Positions 59,847 through 64,000 of a stretch of DNA of 64,000 nt are shown one piece after another. The notes under the pieces are model-generated. The model had not been told where the DNA came from. It saw only the letters and a list, made by a program, of their open reading frames with translations, and did not search any database. The DNA comes from JAEYKI01 sp036679405 (GTDB taxonomy: Bacteria; Bacillota; Clostridia; Christensenellales; Christensenellaceae). A program made the position numbers and the translations under genes. Where the stretch lies: assembly GCA_036679405.1 (NCBI GenBank), contig JAVBVZ010000015.1:1-64000 (forward strand), read 5' to 3'. How positions within the stretch are numbered: the first letter of the stretch is position 1; every line of letters starts with the position of its first letter.

Positions 59847-61367
59847 TTATTTCACGGTTTCAAGCTCAAACCAGAATATGCTTCCCTTCCCCTCTACGCT
59901 GCTTGCGCCGTACTTTGCGCCGTGCAGGTCGAGGGCCGCTTTCACAATTGAGAGTCCAAGACCGCTCCCGACCTTGGCGCGCTTGTGAGATTTATCCACT
60001 TTATAGTAACGGTCCCAGATATACGGCAGCTTATCGGCCGGGATGCCTTCTCCGGTATCTTCAAACTCCACCCGCACAACGCCTTCCCACACGCTCTGCC
60101 GAACCCATACCTTCTTATCTTTTCCGGTATAATTGATGGCATTGCTCAATAGATTATAGACCACCTGACTGATACGCAGTTCATCCGCAAACACATATAC
60201 TTCTTCGTCATAAGAAAATTCGATGCTGTATCCCTGCTGTGCGGTCAGCTTTACATGACGGCCTACAATATCCTTCAGGGTCCTGGTCAGATTCAACCGC
60301 TCTTTTTTAAGTTCCTGTGTTCCAGACTGCAACCGGGAAAGGTCCAGCACATCTGTCACTATATTGGAAAGCCTCTTCGCTTCGTCAATGATGATCTGTA
60401 CATTTTCAGGCGAATACTCTCCCGGAATGTCCCGCATCACCTCGCTGTACCCGGCAATCAAAGTCAGCGGAGTCCGAAGATCATGCGATATATTTGCAAT
60501 CAGCTCGCGCCTAAGTCCTTCCACCGTGGAAAGTTCCTTGGCCGCGTAATTCAGCGTCCGCGCAAGTTCTCCGATCTCCCGGTAACCGTTTTCCTCAAAG
60601 CGAACATTATAATTACCCGAAGCCAGTACCTTTGCGGATTCGTTGATCTTCACGATGGGCTTTGAAATCACTTTGGATATAATAAAGGCAATTCCGACCG
60701 CAAGCGCTACCATAATAGCGGTAATGATTACCAGCTGGGTCCTCAAGGTCTGCACCGTGGCATTGACCGGCGAGATCGTTGTGGAGAGAAGCACCAATAC
60801 GGTCTCCCCACCGGCATTTTGAACGATCTTTGCGTCGATCATGCTCTCCAGATGTGTATCCATCCCTCCGGATCTCCCGCCGTCCTGCAGAAAGTCAAAC
60901 GTATCCTGTGTGTTTTGCTGGGCATCCGCCGCGGCTGCACCCGGATCGGTCCCGCCGTCCGACGGCTGAAGGCCTTCGTTCCTGAAAAAACGCTGCAGAT
61001 ATTCTCCGCCGTTTTCTTCCGCCTTTGTATACAAATCAGTTTTAACGCTGTCCGGCAAACCGGAAAGAACATTTCCCGGGTAATCCGGCGTACTGATCGT
61101 TTCGCCCGTATCCATATTCCACACCAGGATACTCATATCTCCCCGTTGGGATATGCTGTCCACCTGCTCCTGCAGATCCGAATCGTCCACTGACAATCCT
61201 ATTTCTTCGGCAGTTGAGCGTATTTCTCCAATTTTTATGGTTTTATAAAAGTCGTCTAAGAACACGATTTGGAAAACCCATAAAAACACGATCACCACTG
61301 CTGTAAATATAGCAAAGTAAATAAAAAGGCGCCATTTAATGCTTGTTTTTCTTACATCAAACTTCAA
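59847..61367 (-). CDS. Sensor histidine kinase
   Basis: 506 residues. Two membrane helices (about 13-34 and 214-236) flank an extracytoplasmic sensor domain of about 180 residues with a Gln/Asp/Gly-rich stretch. HAMP follows, then the phosphoacceptor in ANISHDLRTPLTLIAGYSEV, the N box NLLSNAINYTG and the G boxes DTGEGIPADKL and GSGLGLSIVKAAL. It resembles ResE/PhoR-type kinases. The start overlaps the response regulator stop by 11 bases. The signal sensed is unknown. Confidence 0.93.
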   Translation of the reverse strand: MKFDVRKTSIKWRLFIYFAIFTAVVIVFLWVFQIVFLDDFYKTIKIGEIRSTAEEIGLSVDDSDLQEQVDSISQRGDMSILVWNMDTGETISTPDYPGNVLSGLPDSVKTDLYTKAEENGGEYLQRFFRNEGLQPSDGGTDPGAAAADAQQNTQDTFDFLQDGGRSGGMDTHLESMIDAKIVQNAGGETVLVLLSTTISPVNATVQTLRTQLVIITAIMVALAVGIAFIISKVISKPIVKINESAKVLASGNYNVRFEENGYREIGELARTLNYAAKELSTVEGLRRELIANISHDLRTPLTLIAGYSEVMRDIPGEYSPENVQIIIDEAKRLSNIVTDVLDLSRLQSGTQELKKERLNLTRTLKDIVGRHVKLTAQQGYSIEFSYDEEVYVFADELRISQVVYNLLSNAINYTGKDKKVWVRQSVWEGVVRVEFEDTGEGIPADKLPYIWDRYYKVDKSHKRAKVGSGLGLSIVKAALDLHGAKYGASSVEGKGSIFWFELETVK

Positions 61368-62025
61368 ACCTGTATCCCACTCCCCTAAGCGTCACGATAA
61401 AGCGGCTGTACTCGCCCAGGCTTTTTCTTAAAAGCTTGATATGCGTGTCCAGCGTACGGTCATCTCCATAAAAATCATATCCCCAAACATCCGTGATCAA
61501 CTTTTCGCGCTGCAGGGCGATATTCTTGTTTTTTGCCAGGTAAAACAATAATTCATACTCTTTGGGGGACATTTCCACCTTTTCTCCGTCCACATAAACA
61601 AACCGCCCTGTAAAATCGATCGTCAGGCCTTCGTATGAAACAGTATCTGCGTTCTGCCCGCCTGCGGCCGACCGTTTGATGATTGCAGAGACCCGCATCA
61701 TCAGTTCTTTTGGAGAAAAGGGTTTGACCACATAATCGTCGATCCCGATTTCAAAGCCATGAATCTTGTCATATTCTTCTCCCCGTGCTGAAAGCATGAT
61801 AATAGGAGTATTGCAGGTTTTTCTGATTTCCTTGCTGGCCGAAAAACCGTCCAGCTCGGGCATCATGATATCCATAACAATAATATCAAAGGTCTTTTCA
61901 CTGCAAATGCGGATCGCTTCCATTCCGTCCGCCGCTTCCGTGACTTCATGCCCTTCGAATGTTGCATACTTTTTTATGATCTGCCTGATATTTTCCTCGT
62001 CATCCACCACAAGAATCCTGTACAT
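61357..62025 (-). CDS. OmpR-family response regulator
   Basis: 222 residues. The receiver has acidic pocket DDEE, phosphoacceptor Asp52 in VMDIMMPELDG, Thr/Ser in MLSARG and Lys in VVKPF. The C-terminal winged helix has MSPKEYELLFYLAKNKN and DDRTLDTHIKLLRKSL. It is the partner of the downstream kinase. Targets are unknown; the PadR/HAAS pair upstream is separated by about 90 bases. Confidence 0.95.
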   Translation of the reverse strand: MYRILVVDDEENIRQIIKKYATFEGHEVTEAADGMEAIRICSEKTFDIIVMDIMMPELDGFSASKEIRKTCNTPIIMLSARGEEYDKIHGFEIGIDDYVVKPFSPKELMMRVSAIIKRSAAGGQNADTVSYEGLTIDFTGRFVYVDGEKVEMSPKEYELLFYLAKNKNIALQREKLITDVWGYDFYGDDRTLDTHIKLLRKSLGEYSRFIVTLRGVGYRFEV

Positions 62026-62112
62026 CCAAGACCCCCCTTGATTTCCTTATTTAAGCATATTATACACCATTTTTATTTTTTTGTGTGAAGGCTGAGTGAT
62101 GGCATTCTGATT

Positions 62113-62808
62113 TTATACGTCAAATTTTCCACTTGTCATCTGCCTGTGATAGTTAAATATATTAACCGGCCAATTGGAAACGCCAATCAAAGGCCAGACG
62201 AACCAAATACTATGTGGATCCGTACTCATATTCACTGCACACAGAAACCCGGAAATCGCGCCCCAGCCGACCAACGCCGTTATCATTGACTTTTTAAAAG
62301 GCATACGCACGACCTCCCTTTTTGCCGGGTTCCTTTTATATGTAACAGCCGATACCGCAGGCCATATCCAAAGAACGGCCAGCACAGCAATAATCACGGG
62401 CAGCAAAACGCCCCAGCCCATAACATTAAACAGCCGCATATTCCCCGGCGAAAAAACCGGCCCCGTCAAATTACCAGAACTGTCATAACCCAAAACAGCA
62501 AACGCCAACCCAAAAGCCACCAAAATTTCCAGCGTTATAATGATTGTACACCAAAATGCATTGGCCATATTCAGCCGATTGATGTATACTTCCCGGCTCT
62601 CGCCCGCCACCATGTTCAAAAGTCCGCTCATATCTCCCACTGATCGGATGGCGGCCTTGGCCGCTTCTTCATAACGCATTCCTCCGGCCTGGTATTCTTC
62701 TGTCTTTATATGCAGGGTGTCCCGTATTTCTTCCAGCTGCTCACTAACTTTTTCTGTTTTCGGAACCTTTTTTTCAAGTTGCCTGATATATGAATCAATC
62801 ACATTCAA
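62113..62808 (-). CDS. HAAS/DUF1700-type membrane protein
   Basis: 231 residues from TTG 62808, with GGAGG eight bases upstream and inside the end of the padR gene; the longer frame to 62940 lies over padR and is rejected. An N-terminal helical HAAS-like domain (IDSYIRQLEKKVPKT, then AKAAIRSVGDMSGL) is followed by about four membrane segments. It typically pairs with PadR regulators. The overlap of 14 bases suggests coupled translation. Confidence 0.8.
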   Translation of the reverse strand: MNVIDSYIRQLEKKVPKTEKVSEQLEEIRDTLHIKTEEYQAGGMRYEEAAKAAIRSVGDMSGLLNMVAGESREVYINRLNMANAFWCTIIITLEILVAFGLAFAVLGYDSSGNLTGPVFSPGNMRLFNVMGWGVLLPVIIAVLAVLWIWPAVSAVTYKRNPAKREVVRMPFKKSMITALVGWGAISGFLCAVNMSTDPHSIWFVWPLIGVSNWPVNIFNYHRQMTSGKFDV

Positions 62809-63139
62809 TTTCTTTTCCTCCAAGCAGCCGGTCAATGACCTTTTTGGCAAAATCCCAGCTATTTCTATGCTCTTTATAAATGGCTGTCCCCTTCGGCGTG
62901 ATGCGGTAATACTTTCTGCGGCCGCCCATGCTTTCGTCACCCCAGTACCCTTTTATAAACCCCTGCGCTTCCAACCGGCGGATCGTACTATACATAGACG
63001 GCTCCTTCAGCTCATACTCTCCCCCGCTTCGCTCCCATGCAAGTTTGCATATCTCGTAACCATAGCGGTCTTTTTCTTTTATAAAGCCCAGTATAATAAC
63101 GTCTAAGTTTCCTCGTATAAGGTCGCTCGATATCTCCAT
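62795..63139 (-). CDS. PadR-family transcription regulator
   Basis: 114 residues from ATG 63139, with GGGAGGTGG upstream. It has the compact winged helix ILGFIKEKDRYGYEICKLAWER, PSMYSTIRRLEAQGFIKGYW and the wing GGRRKYYRITPKGTAIYKEH. It is a dimeric repressor that probably controls its own operon with the HAAS membrane protein. Confidence 0.92.
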   Translation of the reverse strand: MEISSDLIRGNLDVIILGFIKEKDRYGYEICKLAWERSGGEYELKEPSMYSTIRRLEAQGFIKGYWGDESMGGRRKYYRITPKGTAIYKEHRNSWDFAKKVIDRLLGGKEIECD

Positions 63140-63213
63140 TCGTCCACCTCCCAATTGCATTATATTTTATATTACTATTTGTGTCAATGTACTATTTCAC
63201 AAACTGTACAAGA

Positions 63214-63241
63214 ATAAAAAAAAGCTTTCCTTGCGGAAAGC
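63214..63241 (-). terminator. Terminator of the DUF4870-like gene
   Basis: GCTTTCC / GGAAAGC stem with loop TTGC. On the minus strand it is followed by eight T. Confidence 0.8.
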
Positions 63242-63282
63242 AATTCTTTATTGATAATCACACATACTATTTGGTCTTGCGG

Positions 63283-63762
63283 TTAAGAGTTTTTGTTCAT
63301 TTTGGCCGCAAACTTTTCAGCCAGCCCGCCGATTCCCGGAATATTATATTCCTTGTACTTATAAGCGTTCACCATGGCCAGGATTTCAAAAATCACAATG
63401 AAAATAGTAACAATTACAGCAATAACCGTCACTGCAACCCAGCCGCCTGTCAAGGCAAAAATATTGCCCGTCGCCAAAATGCTGCCCACTGCGCCCCAGG
63501 TTATGGACCACGAAATAGCATCTAAAATAATAAAAATCACTCCGGCCACAACGGCTAAAATAAACGCCTGCGCTGCATGGAACTTCACCAGCATACTGTT
63601 TTTTTCCATCAGGAAAAAGATCAAAGGAAGAATCCAGGCAAACCAGTGCGCACCGCCGATAAGAAGCATAATAAGCGAAATCAGGTATGCAAGAAAAGCC
63701 GCAAGGTTCGCATCCATCCCCCCAATGGAAGACTTGTGTGGTTCATACGTTTTCAAAGACAT
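63283..63762 (-). CDS. DUF4870-like membrane protein
   Basis: 159 residues with AGGAGG before the ATG. A short polar N-terminus is followed by four hydrophobic segments around 22-50, 64-84, 85-100 and 108-132. The segment FFLMEKNSMLVKFHAAQAFILAV matches the DUF4870 pattern (membrane proteins of unknown function). The region 63763-64000 upstream is AT-rich and holds no gene that I can support. Confidence 0.75.
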   Translation of the reverse strand: MSLKTYEPHKSSIGGMDANLAAFLAYLISLIMLLIGGAHWFAWILPLIFFLMEKNSMLVKFHAAQAFILAVVAGVIFIILDAISWSITWGAVGSILATGNIFALTGGWVAVTVIAVIVTIFIVIFEILAMVNAYKYKEYNIPGIGGLAEKFAAKMNKNS

Positions 63763-64000
63763 AACTTAAAACCTCCTATATAATATTATTTTTGGTAATA
63801 AAGCGTTAAAAATCATCAAATATAAGCGTTTTTCATTGAATTTGGTCAATTTTAGAATAGCTTATTTAGTGGCCTGTGTCAACTAAATTTTAGTTAAATC
63901 CACCGCACATTTCCTATTCCTTATTTCTTTTACTCTAAACCGTTAGGAGAGTTGCCAAACAAGAATTGCGCCCTTATCTGCCACAAAAAAACGCCTTACG

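Noticed and set aside
1..64000. CRISPR arrays, tRNA/rRNA genes, intact IS elements, prophage or integrase
   Set aside because: None seen on reading both strands; only the small relics at 39772-40010 hint at past mobility.

Overview
The window looks like a chromosome segment of a strictly fermentative Gram-positive anaerobe of the class Clostridia. Base composition is near 48% GC by eye. Supporting signs are strong AGGAGG-type ribosome binding sites, many TTG/GTG starts, type III glutamine synthetase, and small clostridial families (CooT, DUF3842, DUF6485-like). The exopolysaccharide kinase and chain-length protein are split, as in Firmicutes. A Christensenellales-like organism is a guess. No rRNA, tRNA, CRISPR array, intact insertion sequence or prophage was seen.

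Layout. 1-4.9 kb: rhamnulokinase and class II aldolase (sugar catabolism), a membrane protein and a homocysteine methyltransferase-like enzyme. 5-11 kb: gltB-gltD glutamate synthase. 11-19 kb: RNase Z, a cell-wall amidase, a membrane-embedded LuxR-type regulator, PhoH, and an HxlR regulator divergent from an alcohol dehydrogenase and an aldo/keto reductase. 19-22.5 kb: zinc-ribbon and SLOG proteins, cysK divergent from an Rrf2 (CymR-like) regulator, and a MarR regulator with its own palindromic operator.

22.6-39.7 kb: one long minus-strand exopolysaccharide locus of 16 genes. It runs from the initiating sugar transferase through ATP-grasp, CapK-like, TupA-like, five glycosyltransferases, EpsG-type polymerase, nucleotide-sugar dehydrogenase, pyruvyltransferase, radical SAM and Wzx to Wzz and the CpsD kinase. 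Its upstream edge holds a decayed glycosyltransferase tail and a possible transposase scrap. The gene mix suggests a uronic-acid polymer carrying amino-acid or other acyl decoration.

40-53 kb: PfkB kinase, a uracil-type NCS2 permease with an attenuator-like leader, CooT/DUF3842/NadA/TcdA, a copper operon (CopA carrying a C-terminal CopZ domain, then CsoR), a DOPA-dioxygenase/pirin/DNA-glycosylase operon, an MBL-fold protein and pyrG.

53.4-58.3 kb: a nitrogen-assimilation island, and the most interesting part of the window. A 60-residue protein consisting only of an ANTAR RNA-binding domain lies upstream of pyrG and next to type III glutamine synthetase and an Amt-PII fusion. Three hairpins with an AxxGxx hexaloop (AAAGGC, AACGGC, AAAGGC) lie before glutamine synthetase, between it and amt, and just before amt. 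Each is mutually exclusive with a longer terminator-like stem. This is the architecture expected of ANTAR-controlled antitermination of glutamine synthetase and ammonium uptake. 58.3-64 kb: VTC-domain and DUF2798 proteins, a two-component system, a PadR/HAAS pair and a DUF4870-like membrane protein.
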